From the NCBI GenBank assembly GCA_037178625.1, contig CM074144.1, forward strand, positions 1,860,001 through 1,924,000: a stretch of DNA of 64,000 bases, read 5' to 3'. The translations under genes and the position numbers were made by a program. Positions within the stretch are counted from its first letter, which is position 1, and each line of letters begins with the position of its first letter. The stretch comes from Skeletonema tropicum (lineage: Eukaryota > Bacillariophyta > Thalassiosirophyceae > Thalassiosirales > Thalassiosiraceae). Positions 33,059 to 43,656 of the stretch are shown in pieces. The notes beneath the pieces were generated by a model. The model ran no database searches. It was not told where the DNA came from and was given only the letters and a program-made list of their open reading frames with translations.

Positions 33059-35704
33059 ATGACCTCTGTTTCAAGCTCGCCTGCCAGCGTAATCGCTGAT
33101 GGTGATGGTAAGTTTTGATGTGTTGCAGTTGTGCATAGCTTGCTTCATCTTCATTCCTATTCCTATCAATTCCGAGCTGATACAATGACCGTCTCTCTTA
33201 AAAATCTATCAGTAGGCCCAACGAAGAGTAAAGATGAGGGAGAAGAGACCTTGACAAGCCATAGTGCCTCCTTTCATCACGAAGGCTCGGCCGCAAAATC
33301 ATCCAACAGTCCAGAAAGCCCCGATCTACCCCTGTTCACGTTTGCACAACAGAGTCAAATCCCCAAGCAACCATCATTCGCTCAGCGTGGTGTTGATGCA
33401 ATCAGAAACAGGAAGAAACGAAAAAGAAATTCCAGCATCAGCAGTGGAAGCATCAGCAGCAGTTTCAGATTCGGAAGGGGCAGTTTCAGATTAGCAGGAA
33501 TGGGAGGTGGGAAGAATGGAGTGTTAGACAACCATGAAAAAATGGGTCGTCAGGGAGGGGGCGAAGGAAGAAGAAGGGGAGTAACATTGAGTAAAAGAAT
33601 TTCATTGGCAGAGAAACACCAGATTGAACGGGAACATCATGAATCATCTTCTTTCAAATGGTGGCATGCTGTATTCTTCTTCAGCGTTGTTAGTATCATT
33701 GCCTGTCTGTGTCAACTCTTCCTACCATATCCCTACGGCCTCATGATGACATCGGCGCAGATTGCAGAGATCGGTATCCCCTCAGGCTGTGAGGGCGGGT
33801 TGGAGAGATGCATCTGCCCTAGAGCGACAGTCTGTGCTACCAACACACTCTCCATCCTCCTCCTTTCTCTTGCTAGATGCTCAGCATTCTTCGATTATCC
33901 TCTGTACATGATGATGTTCCTATCCAAGTGCCATAACATCAACAACATATGTCGACGCACAGTGTTGAGAGAATGGGTTGACTTCGGTGACTTCCACAAA
34001 GTTCATCAGATCTTTGGCATAATTGTGGGCATTGAGACGATGTTTCATTCCTTCTTTCACATGCTGCGATGGGGATTGAATTCTGATATTCGTTTCTTGT
34101 GGAGAACAGCTACAGGCATCTCTGGACTGGTTGCCATCATTATCACTCCGCTCATTTGCTGGCCTATGGCGGTTCCTGCCATCAAAGAACGACTTGCGTT
34201 TGAAGTGCGCAAGGGGCTTCACTACCTGTCCATTGTATGGGCCATCGCTCTCCTCTTTCATTCGACAGCTAGGATATATTATCTCATCGGCATTCCAGCT
34301 CTAATGTATCTGGTGGACTACCTCTTTGGATACTTCGTGAGGAATAGCTTGATTGAGAATGCCTTCTTCGAACGGTATGGAGAGAACGGAGTTGCATTGC
34401 ACTTCCAGAATCCAGACAACTGGGATAAGCAGCCGAGGACATCGTATGTGTATGTCATGTGTCCATGGATTTCGAAGTACCAATGGCATGCCTTCACGAT
34501 CTTTCCAGAGCCCACGAAGGGGAATCACACAATGCTTTGCTTGGAAAGTAGCGGCGATTGGACAAAGGAGTTGCATAGAAAGATCAAAGCGCCCTGCCTC
34601 CGTCCTCTGTATGTGCTCGGCCCGTACAAATCTCCCTTCTCCGATGCAGCTGTGACTACGTCGAATGCGATAGCAGTTGCCTCAGGTATTGGCATCACCC
34701 CGACACTCTCCCTTGTTCTCAACTACGCAGGCAAGAAGAGGATCAATGTTGTATGGGTATGCCGCGATCCAGGACTTGTGGAGTATATCCTTCACAAGTT
34801 TGACCTTGGTGCAATCACGAAGAAGTCTTATGCATTCATCTTCTATACGGGCACACGAGAGCTGGCTTTGCCAAAAGATATGCCAATGAACATCTTCATC
34901 TTCACGGGTAGGCCTCATTTGGAGTATACCATCACGGGTATCGTGAAAACTATTCACTCTGGCGATGGGTTGCCGGAGGAGATGTACGAGGCACGAGACA
35001 AGATTGCGAACGCTCCTTTCCACAAGAGGATGAGAACAGCGCTGCGTCGTGTGGTAGAGATCTATGGAAAGGACGAGATGTTTGAGTATGCTGTTGAAGA
35101 GACCGAGAAGGCAGCCGAAGTAGGAGCATCCTCGGATGATCCGTTTTCGCAGTCGGATTTAACCGGAGATACAGCTCCACTTGATGACAGTGACCCCGAA
35201 GCGGCTCTTTTGGTCACTTCCCCCGACGAAGTTCCTGAGGGTGAAGTTAGCCTGAAAGGTCTAGACTCAATGATATCCGAGTTTCTTGGAGGCATAGGAG
35301 AGTACTCACGCAGTGACATTGAGGCTTTCTTTCGTGAGATTGACAGCGATGGATCAGGGTTTATTGACAGAGATGAATTTGATGACTTCATTGTTATGAT
35401 CACATCAGAAAAATTGTCAATTTCGTCGCACGCTCTAGATCTTGCCTTAGAAAAGAGTCTCTCCAGGCCCAGAGCAAGTTTTGTTGTTGGCACTGCTCAA
35501 AACTCCCAAGAAAACCACCATGTTCTTGGGGACGAAACTACAATTCATTACATGCGGAACTTGATCAAAAACAGCGACGGTGATAATCCTTTGGAAGATT
35601 GGAGTGTCTTCTACTGCGGTGGATCAAATGCAGTCGCCAATATTCTAAGAGACGTTGCAGGCAAGTATAGTATTGATTTCGCCCTTGAAAAGTTTGACTG
35701 GTGA
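33059..35704 (+). CDS. NADPH oxidase / ferric reductase-like flavocytochrome with internal EF-hand
   Basis: A short first exon (33059-33107) joins in phase to 33177-35704, giving 858 aa; ATG 33185 is an alternative start. After a basic/Ser-rich N-terminus comes a polytopic domain with haem-ligand histidines (VHQIFGIIVGIETMFHSFFH; LHYLSIVWAIALLFHST). The FAD region has QWHAFTIF and the NADPH region has GIGITPTLS and VCRDPG; the C-terminus ends as in NOX proteins (DWSVFYCGGS...FALEKFDW). A canonical EF-hand loop (DSDGSGFIDRDE) at about 737 lies between the two NADPH-binding halves, with acidic linkers around it. It moves electrons from NADPH across a membrane to oxygen or ferric iron, possibly under calcium control. 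A frameshifted paralogue lies at 40026-42448. Confidence 0.9.
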
Positions 35705-35816
35705 AGATTGGAGGAGGAATATTATATAATGTGATTTCAGGTTAGGGTCTCCTATCATAGGTGTATAGCTTAATGTTATTCTAAGCATGTTTTCTTACAT
35801 ATTATTTCGTCAAGGC

Positions 35817-38633
35817 TTAGTAGAGTCCATCTGACATATCAAATGTTGCAATGATATCAGAACTCTCTTCAATAATATTTGCGACTTTCTCATGGTCACC
35901 CTTCCCAAAGCCGTAGCTAAAACCAAACACATGTGCATGTGAGACTTCATCATTGTCAAGGAAGTCGATCCGACCACCTCCCATGACTGTTGTGCTGTAT
36001 CCAAGTGGTTTTAATCTATCGAGCACGTCTTGTGCAACGTTTGCGTGATACGGCCCTCCACATTCTGCTGGTGAGGCACTTCGGACAAACCAAAGCTCAT
36101 CGTCAGCATTAGTTACTTTGGTTGCTCTAATTACAACGTATTTGTGACTTCCTGGGGAGAGATTTACCAATGGAGGAAGAAGTTGTTGATCGTCAGTTGA
36201 TGGAGTTGTCTGCTTTTCACTTGGTGGATCTTCCTTCGGTCTAATTCCTACTCCTTCGAATGTCATCGCCGCACCCAACAAACTCTCACTTTCAGCATGA
36301 TACCGATCGATAAAGGTCGTCCAGAACGCACCGTCTAAATGAAATGAGAGCCACCGATCTGATCTTTGCACTGTGTCAGAATCATCTGATGCATCAGGAT
36401 CGATAAATTCCAACGTTGAACACTGAAGCGCTAGTGTCTCTGAATCTAAAAACCCCTCTGCCCTTCCTCGGCAATTTTTCATGTATTCGCTAGATGTATT
36501 GGGCACAGCCCCACCATACTGAACATCACCAACGAGAGGAAAGCCAAGTGCAGCCATCTGTCCTCGTATTTGATGCGTTCGGCCGGTAAGGAGTTCAATC
36601 TCCAATTCAAGTATTCCCACACAGTCATTTGGTTTACCAAACTCGCCCCAAAGATCAGTCGCAAGGGCATCCGATGGATCATTCCCAACTACCGTGCAAA
36701 TGTTGGTAATGTTGGTAATTTTGAGTAGACACTCTGCCCAAGATTCTGGATTATCGGCCTCATCGGGGACACTCTCAACGAAACGTTTGGGTGCACGTAT
36801 CGATGGTTCAAGGAAATGTTTGATGATTGTGCCATCAGCTTTGAACTTTTGAAGACGGTCTACCTCACTAGCCATTGATGACGATGACGATGATGATGAT
36901 GCCGATGGAGTCACACATACCAAGCAACGATACGACTTGTGAACACCACAAGATGATTGACTCGTTCCACCACTTCGTAGTTGACCACTTGTCTTTGTTC
37001 GTAAGAGCTTGGCAAAGTACGATGCAAATGACTTCTTCGTTGCCACTACAAGCAACCCACTTGTATTCTGATCCAATCGCTGCGGTGTGGCAACATACAC
37101 CAATTTCTCACTCTTTTGCTTTTGATTATTGCTCTTCTTCTTCTTCTTCTTCTTCTTTCTCATTCCGCTTGGCCAAAACTCGACAACATCATCATCTTCC
37201 TCACTGTTGTTGTTGCCGCCATCATCGCTACTACTACTACTACCACTCGTCAAATAATAATCGCCAGTACTATTGGATAGTAGTAGTATCTCATCCCTTC
37301 GTTCCAACCAAAGCATCCTTCCAACACTCGATGCTACATTCTCCAACAAATTATCAACCCTTGCATGCACCGGAATATTCGGTGGTTTATTAATAATCAA
37401 ATAACCAGTCTCGTCATCTCTCTTGACAATTACACCAGGCTTCTTATTAGTAGTACCATCATCACCATCATCACCATCGTTGCGAATAATAACACTATCG
37501 TGTCTTTCACTCCAATCATACTTGTTGGCATCAACAAACCTCCTCGGATTAAAATGCACTCTAAAATAATCTCCACTATGCACTGTATCATTGTAATTCC
37601 CCATGGTTAATCTGGTAGGTTTGATTCCATTACTTGGATCAAATCGATCCATCATCACGGTGGTGGTCGTCGACTTTTTTGTATTGGATGCACTCTGGGG
37701 TAGTGACCAAATAGAACCCATTGCCAATAGTTCGGCAGAGCATAAATTGTTGGCGTAATGTGTTCGTTGGGGAAATGAATTGGGATCATGACGATAGGCT
37801 GGATCGAGTATTGTGGTGGATGTGGAGACGGATTGGCCTTGTTGGTATTCGTCTCTGATGGTTTTGTAGCGTTGGGTTGTTGTTGTTGTGTAGCTGTCAT
37901 GATTGTCATGACTGTTTCGAGGGAGGATTCTTTCCTTTGAGTTGTCGTGTGCAGATATTGTTGTTGTTGTTGTTGCTGCTGCTTCTTCTTCTGCTGCAAT
38001 ACCCATTTCAGTTTCAGTTTCATTCCTATTCCGTGCAGCTCGTAATACCCACTCGATAATTTCTCCAACAGTCCTACCTTCCCGTATTTCCTCATCACTT
38101 TGCAACGTATCATCATCATCAGCTGCAGCTGAAGTATCAGGTATTATGACATGAGCAATATGTTCCGAGAAGGTGACATACTTTGACATGGATTGGTTTA
38201 CTGGCCACCAGCTTGGAAAGGATTCATTCTTCGGTGGTTGTTGTGTCGTCGTGGTGGATAATTTTGATATTGATGTTGCAGCTGTGTAATAATTGTCAGA
38301 TGATGTAGAGCTGCTACTCCATACTGCAGTTGATGATACAGCGGGATGATTATTAGGGGCGAAATAATATTGACGAACTGTTGATGGAATTCGTCGTCGT
38401 GTAGTAGTGTGCACATTGCAAAATGCCATTGCGCTACAAGAAGATGATCTTTTAAGATGATGATGTGTCATCGTTTCACGCTGCTGCTTTATTGACAACA
38501 AACCATCGCTATGAAGTGCTTGACCTTTTCTGATCAAATGTATCCGATTCACGATATTGCTGCTGCTGCTTGGATTAGTGATGGGTAGTCTTCTACTACT
38601 CCTCATGACTATTTCTGTGAAACTGGTGGACGG

Positions 38634-38665
<32 letters not shown>

Positions 38666-38777
38666 CTGCAGCTTGAACTGACAAGTAGTGCAAGAAAAGA
38701 GCGACCAATAGCTTGCAAAAAGAAGGATGGAACTTCAGATGATGATGAAGAAGAAATAGGTTGATGATAGCTGCCAT
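35817..38777 (-). CDS. RluA-type pseudouridine synthase fused to a Janus/PHPT1 domain
   Basis: A single frame of 986 aa. The N-terminus (LLVALFLHYLSVQAAASSSS) is a likely signal or plastid-targeting presequence. Residues up to about 450 are low-complexity with poly-Ser, Thr and Asp. The synthase domain carries GYLIINKPPNIPVHA, catalytic Asp in QRLDQNTSGLL (about 570) and LLTGRTHQIRGQMAALGFPLVGDVQYGG, as in RluA-family enzymes that isomerise uridine in RNA. The last ~105 residues match the Janus/Ocnus phosphohistidine-phosphatase family: YVVIRATKV, CGGPYHANV with the candidate catalytic His, MGGGRIDF and HVFGFSYGFGKGDHEK. The fusion is seamless, with no stop or splice signal between the domains. 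It overlaps no neighbour; the oxidase gene converges on it. Confidence 0.88.
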
Positions 38778-38938
38778 TATCGATTACTACTTGGAGTCTG
38801 TTGTTTACATCTTGAGGTGAACGAATAAATGCTTGCCCCTTGCCACTGCCACTGATTGAATGAAGGTGGTAGAAGGGTGGTAGAATGTAGAATGGAAACA
38901 TTAGTTCATAAACTTTACACAAAACTAAAACTCACAAC
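38778..38938. other. Short spacer between pseudouridine synthase start and tRNA
   Basis: Contains the promoter of the minus-strand gene and the 5' flank of the tRNA; nothing else seen. Confidence 0.35.
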
Positions 38939-39009
38939 TGCTCCGTGGCGCAGAGGAAGCGTGTTGGGCTCATAACCCAAAGGTCCTCGGATCGAAACCG
39001 AGGGGAGCA
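38939..39009 (+). tRNA. Initiator tRNA-Met (CAT)
   Basis: 71 nt without intron. It has a D-arm GCGCAGAGGAAGCGT, anticodon arm TTGGG-CTCATAA-CCCAA with three consecutive G:C pairs next to the loop, and T-loop ATCGAAA instead of TTCGAAA; both features mark eukaryotic initiator tRNA. The acceptor stem pairs TGCTCC with GGAGCA and position 7:66 looks mismatched (G-G). The first pair reads U1-A72 rather than the usual A1-U72. Confidence 0.9.
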
Positions 39010-39012
39010 AGC

Positions 39013-39018
39013 TTTTTT
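39013..39018 (+). terminator. Pol III terminator of the tRNA gene
   Basis: A run of six T residues starts four bases after the tRNA's 3' end. Confidence 0.75.
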
Positions 39019-39072
39019 GCCCCGTGTCACTTATTGTGTTTCTGATGTTTCTACTACTACACTAACTACTTA

Positions 39073-39743
39073 AGCCTGTTTTTTCTAAAAGGGGGGGTAG
39101 CAAAAGAGGAGAATTCACAGCTTACCTACGAAGTGCCGAAACTCGGGCTGTAGAGGGATTTTTGGCGCACTTCAAAGCATGAAACTTGGCTGTAAGGTCC
39201 CATTTTGGCGATAGATTTTGAAAAATACCCGTAGACCTCTTACATAGGAATAGTAGATCGCTAAAAACTTTTTCAAAATCTGCTAGGTATTTTGAAAAGG
39301 GTATAAACACGCTGGTCAGCCAGCGTGTAGTGTAGCCATTGGCACTTCGTGCCAAATCACCTTTACATACTAGTAGTAGGTATTATATACTATCCCTTGC
39401 TTGCTGGGTTGGTTGCTGGTACCTCAGTAAGGTGTCTATTAGGTTGGCCAAAGAGGGCTATGATTTTGGAGCATTTCCAGCTGTCCTGACCGCTCAACGG
39501 CATGGCCCCTGGCAGGGCCATCATCCAAGACATCAGGCAAAAGAGGTGTCTCACTTAAGCTAATATAGATATGTAAAGATTGAAGACATGCATCTTATAA
39601 ATATGCCAGTTTGAAAGAGCTGGACTTCAGCTTTCTAAATCACCGCTGGTGGGCCCGTAAATCCCGATTCCCGCAGAGATATGGCATTAGAAAGTTCCCA
39701 GAGGGCCAAAATCCTGTACCACCCCTTTTAGAAAAAACAGGCT
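39073..39743. mobile_element. 671-bp MITE with 6-bp target duplication TACTTA
   Basis: Terminal inverted repeats of at least 20 bp (AGCCTGTTTTTTCTAAAAGG) lie at both ends. TACTTA directly precedes the left end (39067-39072) and follows the right end (39744-39749). There is no ORF; internal sequence includes a smaller inversion around ACGAAGTGCC. It sits just downstream of the tRNA terminator. Confidence 0.85.
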
Positions 39744-40025
39744 TACTTATCTAACGCTCTTGCTTCTATTTTATTGACCTTGTTTAAGGCCAAGATAATG
39801 TATGTGGTCTGCAATTCTATTTACGTTTTGTGTCATGGATGAAGATCTCATTTAGTAAACTGGATCTAAAGAGTTGAAATCTTGTATTCGTCTGTGGCCG
39901 AATCGCAATGTGAATGAAGTCAAAAGTAAAGAGTGAAGGTTAAGTGGTTTGTTTATGAAGCTAATTTATCTCTCTAGTTTAATCCTATATAAAACAACAT
40001 ACAAACTCCTACAAACATTCAAACA

Positions 40026-42448
40026 TCACCAATTAAACTTCTCAACTGAGAGACCGATATTATACTTGTTGGAGATTTTTGTGAGGTCAGCCTTCATTTT
40101 ACTTGATCCACCACAGTAAAAGACACTCCAATCTTCCAATGGATTGTCGCTGTCACTGTTCTTGAGCAAGTTACACACGTAATCAATTGTATAGGAGCCT
40201 CCCAAAATATGACCAGTGGTGCGATGCACTGAGCTATGACAAGAACCTGTAGAACCTAAGCTTGTTCTTCTTGGCATAATGAGACTTCTTCGCATGGTAT
40301 TGAAAAGATCTAGCTGAGACATGCTTCTTGAAAGCGTCCTACTTTCTGTTGTGAAAAACATTTCTGATGTGAGCATATCGATAAAGTCATCAAATTCATC
40401 TCTGTCAATGAATCCTGATCCATCGCTGTCAATCTCACGAAAGAAAGTCTCAATGTCAATTCGTGAATACTCTCCTATGCCTCCAAGAAACTCATACATC
40501 ATTGAGTCTAGACCTTTCAGGCTAACTTCACCCTCAGGAACTTCATCAGGGGAAGTCGCCATAAGAGCCGCTTCGGGGTCACTCTCATCAAGTGGAGCAG
40601 TATCTCCGGTCAAATCCGACTGCAAAGAGGACATCAATAGAGCCGCTTCAGGGTCAGTTAAAGCAGTATCTGCAGTTCCACCCGACTGTGATAACATATG
40701 ACCCGAGGATGCTGCTGCTTCGACTGCCTTCTCGGTCTCTTCAACGGCATACTCAAACATCTCGTCCTTTCCATAGATCTCCACCACACGACATAATGCT
40801 ATTCTCATCTTCTGGTGGAAAGGAGCGTTCGCAATCTTGCTTTTTGTCGCATACATCTCCTCCGGCAACCCATCGCCAGAGTGAATCGCAGTTACGATAC
40901 CCGTGATGGTATACTCCAAATGAGGCCTACCCGTGAAGATGAAGATGTTCATTGGCATATCTTTTGGCAAAGCCAGCCCTCGTGTGCCCGTATAGAATAT
41001 GAATGCATATGACTTCTTCGTGATTGCACCAAGGTCAAACTTGTGAAGGATATACTCCACAAGGCCTGGATCGCGGCATGCCCACACAACATTGATCCTC
41101 TTCTTGCCTGCGTAGTTGAGAACAAGGGAGAGTGTCGGGGTGATGCCAATACCTGAGGCAACTGCTATCGCATTCGACGTAGTCACAGCTGCATCGGAGA
41201 AGGGAGATTTGTACGGGCCGAGCACATACAGAGGACGGAGGCAGGGCGCTTTGATCTTTCTATGCAACTCCTTTGTCCAATCGCCGCTACTTTCCAAGCA
41301 AAGCATTGTGTGATTCCCCTTCGTGGGCTCTGGAAAGATCGTGAAGGCATGCCATTGGTACTTCGAGATCCATGGACACATGACGTACACATACGATGTC
41401 TTCGGCTGCTTATCCCAGTTGTCTGGATTCTGGAATTGCAATGCAACTCCGTTCTCTCCATACCGTTCGAAGAAGGCATTCTCAATCAAGCTATTCCTCA
41501 CGAAGTATCCAAAGAGGTAGTCCACCAGATACATTAGAGCTGGAATGCCGATGAGATAATGAATCATAGTTGTCGAATGAAAGAGGAGAGCGATGGCCCA
41601 TACAATGGACAGGTAGTGAAGCCCTTGCGCACTTCAAACGCAAGTCGTTCTTTGATGGCAGGAACCGCCATAGGCCAGCAAATGAGCGGAGTGATAATGA
41701 TGGCAACCAGTCCAGAGATGCCTGTAGCTGTTCTCCACAAGAGATGAATATCAGAATTCAATCCCCATCGCAGCATGTGAAAGAAGGAATGAAACATCGT
41801 CTCAATGCCCACAATTATGCCAAAGATCTGGTGAACTTTGTGCAAATCACTGAAGTCAACCCATTCTCTCAACACTGTGCGTCGACATATGTTGTTGATG
41901 TTATGGCACTTGGATAGGAACATCATCATGTACAGAGGATAATCGAAGAATGCTGAGCATCTAGCAAGGGCAAGAAGGATGATGGAGAGTGTGTTGGTAG
42001 CACAGACTGTCGCTCTAGGACAGATGCATCTCTCCAACCCGCCCTCACAGCCTGAGGGGATACCGATCTCTGCAATCTGCGCCGATGTCATCATGAGGCC
42101 GTAGGGATATGGTAGAAAGAGTTGGCACAGACATGCGATGGTACTAACAACGCTGAAGAAGAATACAGCATGCCACCATTTGAAAGACGATGATTCATGA
42201 TGTTCCCTTTCAATCTGGTGTTTCTCTGCCAATGAAATTCTTTTACTGAATCTCTTCGCATGAACTTTGTGTTCGCTATCCTTCAGTTTCATCATTTTTG
42301 TTGATGTTTTCTTTGTCCTCGTTGCCTTTCTGACTGCTGCAACTCTACGCTTTGCTGACGTGGATAAGCTGGCATCAGCATCAGAGCATGACTCCCTTAC
42401 CCGGCTATTAATAAACGAGACAGGACGATTGTAATTGTCGTGTTCCAT
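40026..42448 (-). pseudogene. Inverted paralogue of the NADPH oxidase gene with one-base frameshift
   Basis: From ATG 42448 the frame follows the paralogue closely from about residue 70 on (SKRISLAEKHQIEREHHESS), after a divergent basic N-terminus. Near 41630 the run that reads AAGGGGCTT in the intact copy has one G fewer; the frame is lost and stops at 41564. The correct frame resumes and runs to 40026, with FAD, NADPH (GIGITPTLS), EF-hand (DSDGSGFIDRDE) and C-terminal motifs intact. An extra acidic repeat is inserted before the EF-hand. It is either a young pseudogene or an assembly error in a homopolymer. Confidence 0.85.
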
Positions 42449-43656
42449 GTCTAAAGTTTCTTCTTCAGCTTCAGCGTCATATATACATTTTTACGTCGGC
42501 AGTATTATTTTGCCTCGAATGCTGCGCAGACGCAGAACGCAGAGCTGTTGGCAGTTGGCATGTCTTCATCTTGTTCGTTGTCTGAGCAGTCTTCGGCTTC
42601 ATCTTGTTCGTTCTATGTCTGAAATGTCTCCAAGCAAAGAATTAGCATAACGAAACGACTCTTACGTTTGTTTTGTTTGGTACTCTACTCTTTATTGTCC
42701 CAACTATTAGCTAAAGTACATACATTATGTACATAAGTACACACCATTACCACAAGGTTTCAGCAGATTGAGTACCGATAGACCGGAAAACGAGAAACGC
42801 TTCTATCTGGATGCTTCCTTATTTACGTCCAGAGTTTTGATAAGTCGATGTGACGTTTGACGTTCTGTCTCATGATAGATTATTATTTTAGTTGCTATTG
42901 TACAATACTCCCTCTAGAGACCGAAGTATAGTGCCAGTAGCGAAAGGAGAACTTAAACCAGAGGGGCTCGGGCTGGTTCCGAAGACGCCTGTGGGGCCTG
43001 CTGGGCACGAATTGGTCGACATAGCACCGAACTGTTGGAGGAAGATTTTGGGGGTGGGTGCCGTGTAGAGGAATGGTTGTGGTGATGGACAGGCGAGACG
43101 GATGTCTTCACTTCTCAGGTGCTGTGATGGTTCGACTTGCTACCGCCCCGCCCCGCGCCCCGTCATTCTCTTTTGGTTGTTCATCCAACCAATGCACTCA
43201 TTTGTAGTGTGTGGGTTTTTCGGCATCGGTTGTCTAGATAGTTTTAAGCGTCCAAACGGGGTATCGAAAACATTTTCATGTTCCCGTCTTGCATCTAGGG
43301 GTGTGGGTTCGCATCGTAGATTTAAACCCAAACATGTTTGGCACCACACCTACAGTCTCTCTGTTGTTGTCTGGAAGGTTGCATCGAACCACCTCACTGT
43401 ATCCCTTGAGTTGCAGGGAAGTGGAGGCGATGACGAGCAAGAACCTAGGTCCAGTGCTCGCACTTGACCATAAAATTTCTGGTCAGCTGGTTTGGATGAG
43501 GACCAGATAAGTAGATAGATAGATAGATACTTGGATCATTTTAGTTATTACTCCCTCACGATGGTGCATACATACCTACACACTAATAAGAAGTGGATAT
43601 GACACTCTACTCCTCCTCTCTTGTGGCAAACACGTACTTGTACTTACAGACAATAA
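42449..43656. other. Intergenic, no gene supported
   Basis: 1.2 kb with short frames only. A GATA-type tetranucleotide run lies at about 43510-43530. Confidence 0.45.

Noticed and set aside
36875..37393. Plus-strand frame opposite the pseudouridine synthase
   Set aside because: Met/Thr/Ser-rich product of the antisense of poly-amino-acid codons; a shadow.
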